Source of the DNA: Ptiloglossa arizonensis
Lineage: Eukaryota; Arthropoda; Insecta; Hymenoptera; Colletidae
DNA length: 64,000 nucleotides
Assembly (NCBI RefSeq): GCF_051014685.1
Contig: NW_027478395.1
Location: forward strand, 248,001-312,000
Direction of reading: 5' to 3'
Part shown: piece by piece, positions 22,687 through 35,310 of the stretch
Layout: every line of letters begins with the position of its first letter
Position numbering within the stretch: the first letter of the stretch is position 1
The notes under the pieces: generated by a model
What the model saw: only the letters and a program-made list of their open reading frames with translations
What the model was told of the DNA's origin: nothing
Database searches by the model: none
Made by a program: the position numbers and the translations under genes

Positions 22687-25600
22687 ACAACAAATTTTTG
22701 GCACTTCTGCTGCTGCAAACGCTTAACCCGAATGGCCTAGGGACTAAATACACATACCGTTGTAATCGGGCGAGTTTCTACTTTCAGAGGCAATAGGAAT
22801 TTTTGGGGTAGGTCAATCCGTTCGCGAGATATGGGAGTTTGAAGCCAAGAAATGGTTGAGAAGGAAAAAAATTGTTCGCAATTCTGCTGCTTCAAACGTT
22901 TGACCAGAATGGCCTAGGGAAAAAATACACATACCGTTGTAATCGGGCGAGTTTCTACTTTCACATGCGATAGGAATTTTTGGGTTAGGTCAATCTGTTC
23001 TCGAGATATGGGAGTTTGAAGCCAAGAAATGGTTGTGAAGGAAAAAAATTTTTCGCCATTCTGCTGCTCCAAACGCTTAACCAGAATGGCCTAGGGAAAA
23101 AATACACATACCGTTGTAATCGGGCGAGTTTCTACTTTCAGATGCAATAGGAATTTTTGGGTTAGGTCAATCCGTTCGCTAGATATGGGAGTTTGAAGCT
23201 AAGAAATGGTTGAGGAGACAACAAATTTTCGCACTTCTGCTGCTCCAAACGCTTAACCAGAATGGACTAGGGAAAAAATACGCATACCGTTGTAATCGGG
23301 CGAGTTTCTACATTCTGATGCAACAGGAATTTTTGGGTTAGGTCAATCCGTTCGCCAGACATGGGAGTTTGAAGCTAAGAAATGTTTGACAAGACAACAA
23401 ATTTTTCGCACTTCTGCTGCTCCAAACGCTTAACGAGAATGGACTAGGGAAAAAATACGCATACCGTTGTAATCGGGTGAGTTTCTACTTTCTGATAAAA
23501 CAGGAATTTTTGGGTTAAGTCAATCCGTTCGCCAGACATGGGAGTTTGAAGCTAAGAAATGTTTGACAAGACAACAAATTTTTCGCAATTCTGCTGCTCC
23601 AAACACTTAACCAGAATGGCCTAGGGAAAAATACGCATACCGTTGTAATCGGGCGAGTTTCTACTTTCAGATACAACAGGAATTTTTGGGTTAGGTCAAT
23701 CCGTTCGCGAGATATTGCAGTTTGAAGCCAAGAAATGGTTGAGAAGGAAAAAATTTTTCGCAATTCTGCTGCTCCAAACGCTTAACCAGAATATCCTGGG
23801 GAAAAAATACACATACCGTTGTAATCGGGCGAGTTTCTACTTTCAGATGCGATAGGAATTTTTGGGTTAGGTCAATCCGTTCGCGAGATATGGGAGTTTG
23901 AAGCCAAGAAATGGTTGAGAAGGCAAAATATTTTTCGCAATTCTGCTGCTTCAGACGCTTAACCAGAATCGCCTAGGGAAAGAATACACATACCGTTGTA
24001 ATCGGCGAGTTTCTACTTTCAGTCACAATAGGAATTTTTGGGTTAGGTCAATCCGTTCGCGAGATATGGGACTTTGAAGCTAAGAAATGGTTGACAAGAC
24101 AACAAATTTTTCGCACTTCTGCTTCTCCAATCGTTTAACCAGAATGGCCTAGGGAAAAAATACACATACCGTTGTAATCGGGCGAGTTTCTACTTTCAGA
24201 TGCTATAGGAATTTTTGGGGTAGGTCAATCCGTTCGCGAGATATGGGAGTTTGAAGCTAAGAAATGGTTGAGGAGACAACAAATTTTTCGCACTTCTGCT
24301 GCTCCAAACGCTTAACCAGAATGGCCAAGGGAAAAAAACACGCATACCGTTGTAATCGGGCGAGTTTCTACTTTCAGATGCAACAGGAATTTTTGGGTTA
24401 GGTCAATCCGTTCGCGAGATATTGGAGTTTGAAGCCAAGAAATGGTTGAGAAGGAGAAAATTTTTCGCAATTCTGCTGCTCCAAGCGCTTAACCAGAATA
24501 TCCTAGGGAAAAATACACATACCGTTGTAATCGGGCGAGTTTCTACTTTCAGATGCAATAGGAATTTTTGGGTTAGGTCAATCTGTTCGCGAGATATGGG
24601 AGTTTGAAGCCAAGGAATGGTTGAGAAGGCAAAAAATTTTTCGCAATTCTGCTGCTTCAAACGCTTAAACAGAATGGCCTAGGGACAAAATACACATACC
24701 GTTGTAATCGGGCGAGTTTCTACTTTCAGATGCGATAGGAATTTTTGGGTTAGGTCAATCCGTTCGCGAGATATGGGAGTTTGAAGCCAAGAAATGGTTG
24801 AGAAGGCAAAATATTTTTCGCAATTCTGCTGCTTCAGACGCTTAACCAGGATGGCCTAAGGGAAGAATACACATACCGTTGTAATCGGGCGAGCTTCTAC
24901 TTTCAGTTACAATAGGAATTTTTGGGTTAGGTCAATCCGTTCGCGAGATATGGGACTTTGAAGCTAAGAAATGGTTGACAAGACAACAAATTTTTCGCAC
25001 TTCTGCTTCTCCAATCGTTTAACCAGAATGGCCTAGGGGAAAAATACACGTACCGTTGTAATCGGGCGAGTTTCTACTTTCAAATGCAATAGGAATTTTG
25101 AGTTAGGTCAATCCGTTCGCGAGATATGAGAGTTTGAACCTAAGAAATGGTTGAGAAGACAACAAATTTTTCGCAATTCTGCTGCTCCAAACACTTAACC
25201 AGAATGGCCTAGGGAAAAAATACGCATACCGTTGTAATCGGGCGAGTTTCTACTTTCAGATACAACAGGAATTTTTGGGTTAGGTCAATCCGTTCGCGAG
25301 ATATTGCAGTTTGAAGCCAAGAAATGGTTGAGAAGGAAAAAATTTTTCGCAATTCTGCTGCTCCAAACGCTTAACCAGAATATCCTGGGGAAAAAATACA
25401 CATACCGTTGTAATCGGGCGAGTTTCTACTTTCAGATGCGATAGGAATTTTTGGGTTAGGTCAATCCGTTCGCGAGATATGGGAGTTTGAAGCCAAGAAA
25501 TGGTTGAGAAGACAACAAATTTTTGGCACTTCTGCTGCTGCAAACGCTTAACCCGAATGGCCTAGGGACTAAATACACATACCGTTGTAATCGGGCGAGT

Positions 25601-27500
25601 TTCTACTTTCAGAGGCAATAGGAATTTTTGGGGTAGGTCAATCCGTTCGCGAGATATGGGAGTTTGAAGCAAAGAAATGGTTGAGAAGGAAAAAAATTGT
25701 TCGCAATTCTGCTGCTTCAAACGTTTGACCAGAATGGCCTAGGGAAAAATACACATACCGTTGTAATCGGGCGAGTTTCTACTTTCACATGCGATAGGAA
25801 TTTTTGGGTTAGGTCAATCTGTTCTCGAGATATGGGAGTTTGAAGCCAAGAAATGGTTGTGAAGGAAAAAAATTTTTCGCCATTCTGCTGCTCCAAACGC
25901 TTAACCAGAATGGCCTAGGGAAAAAATACACATACCGTTGTAATCGGGCGAGTTTCTACTTTCAGATGCAATAGGAATTTTTGGGTTAGGTCAATCCGTT
26001 CGCTAGATATGGGAGTTTGAAGCTAAGAAATGGTTGAGGAGACAACAAATTTTTCGCACTTCTGCTGCTCCAAACGCTTAACCAGAATGGACTAGGGAAA
26101 AAATACGCATACCGTTGTAATCGGGCGAGTTTCTACATTCTGATGCAACAGGAATTTTTGGGTTAGGTCAATCCGTTCGCCAGACATGGGAGTTTGAAGC
26201 TAAGAAATGTTTGACAAGACAACAAATTTTTCGCACTTCTGCTGCTCCAAACGCTTAACGAGAATGGACTAGGGAAAAAATACGCATACCGTTGTAATCG
26301 GGTGAGTTTCTACTTTCTGATAAAACAGGAATTTTTGGGTTAAGTCAATCCGTTCGCCAGACATGGGAGTTTGAAGCTAAGAAATGTTTGACAAGACAAC
26401 AAATTTTTCGCAATTCTGCTGCTCCAAACACTTAACCAGAATGGCCTAGGGAAAAAATACGCATACCGTTGTAATCGGGCGAGTTTCTACTTTCAGATAC
26501 AACAGGAATTTTTGGGTTAGGTCAATCCGTTCGCGAGATATTGCAGTTTGAAGCAAGAAATGGTTGAGAAGGAAAAAATTTTTCGCAATTCTGCTGCTCC
26601 AAACGCTTAACCAGAATATCCTGGGAAAAAATACACATACCGTTGTAATCGGGCGAGTTTCTACTTTCAGATGCGATAGGAATTTTTGGGTTAGGTCAAT
26701 CCGTTCGCGAGATATGGGAGTTTGAAGCCAAGAAATGGTTGAGAAGACAACAAATTTTTCGCACTTCTGCTGCTGCAAACGCTTAACCGAATGGCCTAGG
26801 GACTAAATACACATACCGTTGTAATCGGGCGAGTTTCTACTTTCAGAGGCAATAGGAATTTTTGGGGTAGGTCAATCCGTTCGCGAGATATGGGAGTTTG
26901 AAGCCAAGAAATGGTTGAGAAGGAAAAAAATTGTTCGCAATTCTGCTGCTTCAAACGTTTGACCAGAATGGCCTAGGGAAAAAATACACATACCGTTGTA
27001 ATCGGGCGAGTTTCTACTTTCACATGCGATAGGAATTTTTGGGTTAGGTCAATCTGTTCTCGAGATATGGGAGTTTGAAGCCAAGAAATGGTTGTGAAGG
27101 AAAAAAATTTTTCGCCATTCTGCTGGCTCCAAACGCTTAACCAGAATGGCCTAGGGAAAAAATACACATACCGTTGTAATCGGGCGAGTTTCTACTTTCA
27201 GATGCAATAGGAATTTTTGGGTTAGGTCAATCCGTTCGCTAGATATGGGAGTTTGAAGCTAAGAAATGGTTGAGGAGACAACAAATTTTTCGCACTTCTG
27301 CTGCTCCAAACGCTTAACCAGAATGGACTAGGGAAAAAATACGCATACCGTTGTAATCGGGCGAGTTTCTACATTCTGATGCAACAGGAATTTTTGGGTT
27401 AGGTCAATCCGTTCGCCAGACATGGGAGTTTGAAGCTAAGAAATGTTTGACAAGACAACAAATTTTTCGCACTTCTGCTGCTCCAAACGCTTAACGAGAA
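22687..27500 (+). repeat. Domain 5a: three related blocks with GGGACTAAATAC and GTTTGACC monomers
   Basis: A series of monomers recurs three times: GGGACTAAATAC, CAGAGGCAATAGG with TTTTTGGGGTAGG, then AAACGTTTGACCAG, CACATGCGATAGG and CTGTTCTCGAG. GTTTGACC lies at 22899, 25723 and 26957, giving displacements of 2824 and 1234 bp. A related copy is at 32958. These are 16 and 7 monomers less a few single-base deletions. This domain has many one-base indels. Confidence 0.75.
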
Positions 27501-28383
27501 TGGACTAGGGAAAAAATACGCATACCGTTGTAATCGGGCGAGTTTCTACTTTCAGATGCAACAGGAATTTTTGGGTTAGGTCAATCCGTTCGCGAGATAT
27601 TGGAGTTTGAAGCAAGAAATGGTAGAGAAGGAAAAAATTTTTCGCAATTCTGCTGCTCCAAACGCTTAACCAGAATATCCTAGTGAAAAAATACACATAC
27701 CGCTGTAATCGGGCGAGTTTCTACTTTCAGATGCAATCGGAATTTTTGGGTTAGGTCAATCCGTTTGCGAGATATGGAGTTTGAAGCCAAGAAATGGTTG
27801 TGAAGGAATAAAATTTTTCGCAATTCTGCTGCTCCAAACGCTTAACCAGAATGGCCGAGGAAAAAATACACATACCGTTGTAATCGGGCGAGTTTCTACT
27901 TTCAGATGCAATAGGAATTTTTGGGTTAGGTCAATCCGTTCGCGAGATATGGGAGTTTGAAGCTAAGAAATGGTTGAGGAGACAACAAATTTTTCGCACT
28001 TCTGCTGCTCCAAACGCTTAACCAGAATGGCCTAGGCAAAAATACACATACCGTTGTAATCGGGCGAGATTCTACTTTCAGATGCAATAGGAATTTTTGG
28101 GTTAGGTCAATCCGTTCGCGAGATATGGGAGTTTGAAGCTAAGGAATGTTTGACAAGACAAGAAATTTTTCGCACTTCTGCTGCTCCAATCGCTTAACCA
28201 GAATGGCCTAGGGAAAAATACGCATACCGTTGTAATCGGGCGAGTTTCTACTTTCAGATGCAAAAGGAATTTTTGGGTTAGGTCAATCCGTTCGCGAGAT
28301 ATTGGAGTTTGAACCCAAGAAATGGTTGAGAAGGAAAAAATTTTTCGCAATTCTGCTGCTCCAAACGCTTAACCAGAATATCC
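27501..28383 (+). repeat. Domain 5b: 4-monomer duplication, indel-bearing copy
   Basis: The stretch from TAGTGAAAAAATAC at 27681 to about 28383 matches the next about 703 bp monomer by monomer, including the rare TAGTG, ATAAAATTTTTCGC and CAAGACAAGAAATTT variants. This copy has one-base losses relative to the next one: GATATGGAG near 27775, CCGAGGAAAA near 27857, CCTAGGCAAAA near 28033 and TAGGGAAAAATACG near 28213. Confidence 0.75.
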
Positions 28384-30030
28384 TAGTGAAAAAATACACA
28401 TACCGCTGTAATCGGGCGAGTTTCTACTTTCAGATGCAATCGGAATTTTTGGGTTAGGTCAATCCGTTTGCGAGATATGGGAGTTTGAAGCCAAGAAATG
28501 GTTGTGAAGGAATAAAATTTTTCGCAATTCTGCTGCTCCAAACGCTTAACCAGAATGGCCGAGGGAAAAATACACATACCGTTGTAATCGGGCGAGTTTC
28601 TACTTTCAGATGCAATAGGAATTTTTGGGTTAGGTCAATCCGTTCGCGAGATATGGGAGTTTGAAGCTAAGAAATGGTTGAGGAGACAACAAATTTTTCG
28701 CACTTCTGCTGCTCCAAACGCTTAACCAGAATGGCCTAGGGCAAAAATACACATACCGTTGTAATCGGGCGAGATTCTACTTTCAGATGCAATAGGAATT
28801 TTTGGGTTAGGTCAATCCGTTCGCGAGATATGGGAGTTTGAAGCTAAGGAATGTTTGACAAGACAAGAAATTTTTCGCACTTCTGCTGCTCCAATCGCTT
28901 AACCAGAATGGCCTAGGGGAAAAATACGCATACCGTTGTAATCGGGCGAGTTTCTACTTTCAGATGCAAAAGGAATTTTTGGGTTAGGTCAATCCGTTCG
29001 CGAGATATTGGAGTTTGAACCCAAGAAATGGTTGAGAAGGAAAAAATTTTTCGCAATTCTGCTTCTCCAAACGCTTAACCACAATATCCTAGGGAAAAAA
29101 TGCACATACCGTTGTAATCGGGCGGGTTTCTACTTTCAGATGCGATAGGAATTTTTGGGTTAGGTCAATCCGTTCGCGAGATATGGGAGTTTGAAGCCAA
29201 GAAATGGTTGAGAAGACAACAAATTTTTCGCGATTCCGCTGCTCCAAACGCTTAACCAGAATGGACTAGGGAAAAAATACGCATACCGTTGTAATGGGGC
29301 GAGTTTCTACTTTCAGATGAAACAGGAATTTTTGGTTAGGTCAATCCGTTCGCGAGATATGGGTGTTTGAAGCTAAGAAATGGTTGACAAGACAACAAAT
29401 TTTTCGCGATTCTGCTGCTCCAAACTCTTAACCAGAATGGACTAGGGAAAAAATACGCATACCGTTTTAATGGGGCGAGTTTCTACTTTCAGATGCAATA
29501 GGATTTTTGGGTTAGGTCAATCCGTTCGCGAGATATGGGAGTTTGAAGCTAAGAAATGGTTGAGGAGACAACAAGTTTTTCGCAATTCTGCTGCTCCAAA
29601 CGCTTAAACAGAATGGCCTAGGGCAAAAATACACATACCGTTGTAATCGGGCGGGTTTCTACTTTCAGATGCAATAGGAATTTTTGGGTTAGGTCAATCC
29701 GTTCGCGAGATATGGGAGTTTGAAGCCAAGAAATGGTTGAGAAGGCAAAAAATTTTGCGCAATGCTGCTGCTTCAAACCCTTAACCAGAATGGCGTAGGG
29801 AAAAAATACACATACCGTTGTAATCGGGCGAGTTTCTACTTTCAATTACAATAGGAATTTTTGGGTTAGGTCAATCCGTTCGCGAGATATGGGACTTTGA
29901 AGCTAAGAAATGGTTGACAAGACAACAAATTTTTCGCACTTCTGCTGCTCCAATCGCTTAACCAGAATGGCCTAGGGGAAAAATACACGTACCATTGTAA
30001 TGGGGCGAGTTCCTACTTTCAGATGCAACA
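28384..30030 (+). repeat. Domain 5c: block shared with 33.7-35.3 and 36.0-37.6 kb
   Basis: This block begins with the full-length copy of the 4-monomer duplication and continues through CGGGCGGG (29119), a GATGAAACAGG monomer and the TTTTGCGCAATGC monomer (about 29754). The same order occurs from 33682 (displacement about 5299, 30 monomers) and from about 36040 (2299 bp further on). Local losses here are TTTTTGGTTAGG near 29332 and AGGATTTTTGGG near 29502. Confidence 0.75.
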
Positions 30031-33000
30031 GGAATTTTTGGGTTAGGTCAATCCGTTCGTGAGATATGGGAGTTTGAAGCCAAGAAATGGTTGAGAAGGC
30101 AAAATATTTTTCGCAATTCTGCTGCTTCAGACGCTTAACCAGAATGGCTAGGGAAAAAATGCGCATACCGTTGTAATCGGGCGAGTTTCTACTTTCAGAT
30201 GCAACAGGAATTTTTGGGTTAGGTCAATCCGTTCGCGAGATATTGGAGTTTGAAGCCAAGAAATGGTTGAGAAGGAAAAAATTTTTCGCAATTCTGCTGC
30301 TCCAAACGCTTAACCAGAATATCCTAGGTAAAAAATGCACATACTGTTGTAATCGGGCTAGTTTCTACTTTCAGATGCCATCGGAATTTTTGGGTTAGGT
30401 CAATCCGTTCGCGAAATATGGATTTTGAAGCTAAGAAGTGGTTGAGGAGACAACAAATTTTTCGCACTTCTGCTGCTCCAAACGCTTAAACAGAATGGCC
30501 TAGGGCAAAAATACACATACCGTTGTAATCGGGCGAGTTTCTACTTTCAGATGCAATAGGAATTTTTGGGTTAGGTCAATCCGTTCGCGAGATATGGGAG
30601 TTTAAAGCCAAGAAATGGTTGAGAAGGCAAAAAATTTTCGCAATTCTGCTGCTTCAAACGCTTAACCAGAATGGCCTAGGGAAAAAATACACATACCGTT
30701 GTAATCGGGCGAGTTTCTACTTTCAGATGCGATAGGAATTTTGGGTTAGGTCAATCCGTTCTCGAGATATGGGAGTTTGAAGCCAAGAAATGGTTGTGAA
30801 GGAAAAAAATTTTTCGCCATTCTGCTGCTCCAAACGCTTAACCAGAATGGCCTAGGGAAAAAATACACATACCGTTGTAATCGGGCGAGTTTCTACTTTC
30901 AGATGCTATAGGAATTTTTAGGTTAGGTCAATCCGTTCGCGAGATATGGGAGTTTGAAGATAAGAAATGGTTGAGGAGACAACAAATTTTTCGCACTTCT
31001 GCTGCTCCAAACGCTTAAACAGAATGGCCTAGTGCAAAAATACACATATCGTTGTAATCGGGCGAGTTTCTACTTTCAGATGCAATAGGAATTTTTGGGT
31101 TAGGTCTATCCGTTCGCGAGATATGGGAGTTTGAAGCCAAGAAATGGTTGAGAAGGCAAAATATTTTTCGCAATTCTGCTGCTTCAGACGCTTAACCAGA
31201 ATCGCCTAGGGAAAGAATACACATACCGTTGTAATCGGGCGAGTTTCTACTTTCAGTTACAATAGGAATTTTTGGGTTAGGTCAATCCGTTCGCGAGAGA
31301 TGGGACTTTGAAGCTAAGAAATGGTTGACAAGACAACAAATTTTTCGCACTTCTGCTTCTCCAATCGTTTAACCAGAATGGCCTAGGGAAAAAATACACA
31401 TACCGTTGTAATCGGGCGAGTTTCTACTTTCAGATGCTATAGGAATTTTTGGGTTAGGTCAATCCGTTCGCGAGATATGGGAGTTTGAAGCTAAGAAATG
31501 GTTGAGGAGACAACAAATTTTTCGCACTTCTGCTGCTCCAAACGCTTAACCAGAATGGCCAAGGGAAAAAACACGCATACCGTTGTAATTGGGCGAGTTT
31601 CTACTTTCAGATGCAACAGGAATTTTTGGGTTAGGTCAATCCGTTCGCGAGATATTGGAGTTTGAAGCCAAGAAATGGTTGAGAAGGAAAAAATTTTTCG
31701 CAATTCTGCTGCTCCAAACGCTTAACCAGAATATCCTAGGGAAAAAATGCACATACCGCTGTAATCGGGCTAGTTTCTACTTTCAAATGCCATCGGAATT
31801 TTTGGGTTAGGTCAATCCGTTCGCGAGATATGGGATTTTGAAGCTAAGAAATGGTTGGGGAGACAACAAATTTTTCGCTCTTCTGCTGCTCCAAACGCTT
31901 AAACAGAATGGCCTAGGGCAAAAATACACATACCGTTGTAATCGGGCGAGTTTCTACTTTCAGATGCAATAGGAATTTTTGGGTTAGGTCAATCCGTTCG
32001 CGAGATATGGGAGTTTGAAGCCAAGAAATGGTTGAGAAGGCAAAATATTTTTCGCAATTCTGCTGCTTCAGACGCTTAACCAGGATGGCCTAAGGAAAGA
32101 ATACACATACCGTTGTAATCGGGCGAGCTTCTACTTTCAGTTACAATAGGAATTTTTGGGTTAGGTCAATCCGTTCGCGAGATATGGGACTTTGAAGCTA
32201 AGAAATGGTTGACAAGACAACAAATTTTTCGCACTTCTGCTTCTCCAATCGTTTAACCAGAATGGCCTAGGGGAAAAATACACGTACCGTTGTAATCGGG
32301 CGAGTTTCTACTTTCAAATGCAATACGAATTTTTGAGTTAGGTCAATCCGTTCGCGAGATATGAGAGTTTGAACCTAAGAAATGGTTGAGAAGACAACAA
32401 ATTTTTCGCGATTCTGCTGCTCCAAACGCTTAACCAGAATGGACTAGGGAAAAAATACGCATACCGTTCTAATCGGGTGAGTTTCTACTTTCTGATGCAA
32501 CAGGAATTTTTGGGTTAGGTCAATCCGTTCGCCAGACATGGGAGTTTGAAGCCAAGAAATGGTTGAGAAGGAAAAAATTTTTCGCAATTCTGCTGCTCCA
32601 AACGCTTAACCAGAATATCCTGGGGAAAAAATACACATACCGCTGTAATCGGGCTAGTTTCTACTTTCAGATGCCATCGGAATTTTTGGGTTAGGTCAAT
32701 CCGTTTGCGAGATATGGGAGTTTGTAGCTAAGAAATGGTTTAGAAGACAACAAATTTTTCGCACTTCTGCTGCTGCAAACGCTTAACCCGAATGGCCTAG
32801 GGACTAAATACACATACCGTTGTAATCGGGCGAGTTTCTACTTTCAGAGGCAATAGGAATTTTTGGGGTAGGTCAATCCGTTCGCGAGATATGGGAGTTT
32901 GAAGCCAAGAAATGGTTGAGAAGGAAAAAAATTGTTCGCAATTCTGCTGCTTCAAACGTTTGACCAGAATGGCCTAGGGAAAAAATACACATACCGTTGC

Positions 33001-33680
33001 AATCGGGCGAGTTTCTACTTTCACATGCGATAGGAATTTTTGGGTTAGGTCAATCTGTTCTCGAGATATGGGAGTTTGAAGCCAAGAAATGGTTGTGAAG
33101 GAAAAAAATTTTTCGCCATTCTGCTGCTCCAAACGCTTAACCAGAATGGCCTAGGGAAAAAATACACATACCGTTGTAATCGGGCGAGTTTCTACTTTCA
33201 GATGCAATAGGAATTTTTGGGTTAGGTCAATCCGTTCGCGAGATATGGGAGTTTGAAGCTAAGAAATGGTTGAGGAGACAACAAATTTTTCGCACTTCTG
33301 CTGCTCCAAACGCTTAACCAGAATGGACTAGGGAAAAAATACGCATACCGTTGTAATCGGGTGAGTTTCTACTTTCTGATAAAACAGGAATTTTTGGGTT
33401 AGGTCAATCCGTTCGCAAGATATGAGCGTTTGAAGCTAAGAAATGGTTGAGAAGACAACAAATTTTTCGCGATTCTGCTGCCCCAAACGCTTAACCAGAA
33501 TGGCCTAGGGAAAAAATACGCATACCGTTGTAATCGGGCGAGTTTCTACTTTCAGATGCAACAGGAATTTTTGGGTTAGGTCAATCCGTTCGCGAGATAT
33601 TGGAGTTTGAAGCCAAGAAATGGTAGAGAAGGAAAAAATTTTTCGCAATTCTGCTGCTCCAAACGCTTAACCAGAATATC
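30031..33680 (+). repeat. Domain 5d: mixed, partly diverged monomers
   Basis: Class A', D, B, E, C and H monomers occur without a clear tandem period. The stretch 30.2-31.7 kb resembles 15.7-17.4 kb in order. Short private variants include AATGGCTAGGG (30148), TATGGATTTTG (about 30420), AAAATTTTCGC (about 30635), GAATTTTGGG (about 30738) and TTTTTAGGTTAGG (about 30915). No gene or non-satellite sequence is visible. Confidence 0.7.
32685..32861 (+). repeat. Class F-like intermediate monomer
   Basis: This monomer shares GAGTTTGTAGCTAAG, TGGTTTAGAAGACAAC and GGGACTAAATAC with class F, and it follows a GATGCCATCGG ending like class F. It has TTAACCCGAATGG instead of TTAATCCGAATGG, CTGCTGCAAACG, and an intact CCGTTGTAATCGGG. 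It therefore looks like a precursor or recombinant between class F and the GGGACTAAATAC monomers at 22.7, 25.5 and 26.8 kb. Confidence 0.7.
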
Positions 33681-35310
33681 CTAGGGAAAAAATACACATA
33701 CCGCTGTAATCGGGCGAGTTTCTACTTTCAGATGCAATCGGAATTTTTGGGTTAGGTCAATCCGTTTGCGAGATATGGGAGTTTGAAGCCAAGAAATGGT
33801 TGTGAAGGAATAAAATTTTTCGCAATTCTGCTGCTCCAAACGCTTAACCAGAATGGCCGAGGGAAAAAATACACATACCGTTGTAATCGGGCGAGTTTCT
33901 ACTTTCAGATGCAATAGGAATTTTTGGGTTAGGTCAATCCGTTCGCGAGATATGGGAGTTTGAAGCTAAGAAATGGTTGAGGAGACAACAAATTTTTCGC
34001 ACTTCTGCTGCTCCAAACGCTTAACCAGAATGGCCTAGGGCAAAAATACACATACCGTTGTAATCGGGCGAGATTCTACTTTCAGATGCAATAGGAATTT
34101 TTGGGTTAGGTCAATCCGTTCGCGAGATATGGGAGATTGAAGCTAAGGAATGTTTGACAAGACAAGAAATTTTTCGCACTTCTGCTGCTCCAATCGCTTA
34201 ACCAGAATGGCCTAGGGGAAAAATACCCATACCGTTGTAATCGGGCGAGTTTCTACTTTCAGATGCAACAGGAATTTTTGGGTTAGGTCAATCCGTTCGC
34301 GAGATATTGGAGTTTGAACCCAAGAAATGGTTGAGAAGGAAAAAATTTTTCGCAATTCTGCTTCTCCAAACGCTTAACCACAATATCCTAGGGAAAAAAT
34401 GCACATACCGTTGTAATCGGGCGGGTTTCTACTTTCAGATGCGATAGGAATTTTTGGGTTAGGTCAATCCGTTCGCGAGATATGGGAGTTTGAAGCCAAG
34501 AAATGGTTGAGAAGACAACAAATTTTTCGCGATTCCGCTGCTCCAAACGCTTAACCAGAATGGACTAGGGAAAAAATACGCATACCGTTGTAATGGGGCG
34601 AGTTTCTACTTTCAGATGAAACAGGAATTTTTTGGTTAGGTCAATCCGTTCGCGAGATATGGGTGTTTGAAGCTAAGAAATGGTTGACAAGACAACAAAT
34701 TTTTCGCGATTCTGCTGCTCCAAACGCTTAACCAAAATGGACTAGGGAAAAAATACGCATACCGTTTTAATGGGGCGAGTTTCTACTTTCAGATGCAATA
34801 GGAATTTTTGGGTTAGGTCAATCCGTTCGCGAGATATGGGAGTTTGAAGCTAAGAAATGGTTGAGGAGACAACAAATTTTTCGCAATTCTGCTGCTCCAA
34901 ACGCTTAAACAGAATGGCCTAGGGTAAAAATACACATGCCGTTGTAATCGGGCGAGTTTCTACTTTCAGATGCAATAGGAATTTTTGGGTTAGGTCAATC
35001 CGTTCGCGAGATATGGGAGTTTGAAGCCAAGAAATGGTTGAGAAGGCAAAAAATTTTGCGCAATGCTGCTGCTTCAAACCCTTAACCAGAATGGCGTAGG
35101 GAAAAAATACACATACCGTTGTAATCGGGCGAGTTTCTACTTTCAATTACAATAGGAATTTTTGGGTTAGGTCAATCCGTTCGCGAGATATGGGACTTTG
35201 AAGCTAAGAAATGGTTGACAAGACAACAAATTTTTCGCACTTCTGCTGCTCCAATCGCTTAACCAGAATGGCCTAGGGGAAAAATACACGTACCGTTGTA
35301 ATGGGGCGAG
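33681..35310 (+). repeat. Domain 6, copy 1 of a 13-monomer displaced segment
   Basis: Most of this segment recurs 2299 bp (13 monomers) downstream. Paired markers are TTGTGAAGGAATAAAATTTT near 33808 and 36107, CGGGCGGG at 34418 and 36717, and the TTTTGCGCAATGC monomer near 35050 and 37350. The match stops near 35310, where this copy has GAGTTTGTACTTTC and the other has GAGGTCCTACTTTC. Confidence 0.78.

Noticed and set aside
26446..26778. The longest open frame (110 codons, minus strand)
   Set aside because: It spans about two monomers and exists because one-base deletions at about 26555 and 26623 join frames. It lies in the region of suspected consensus errors.
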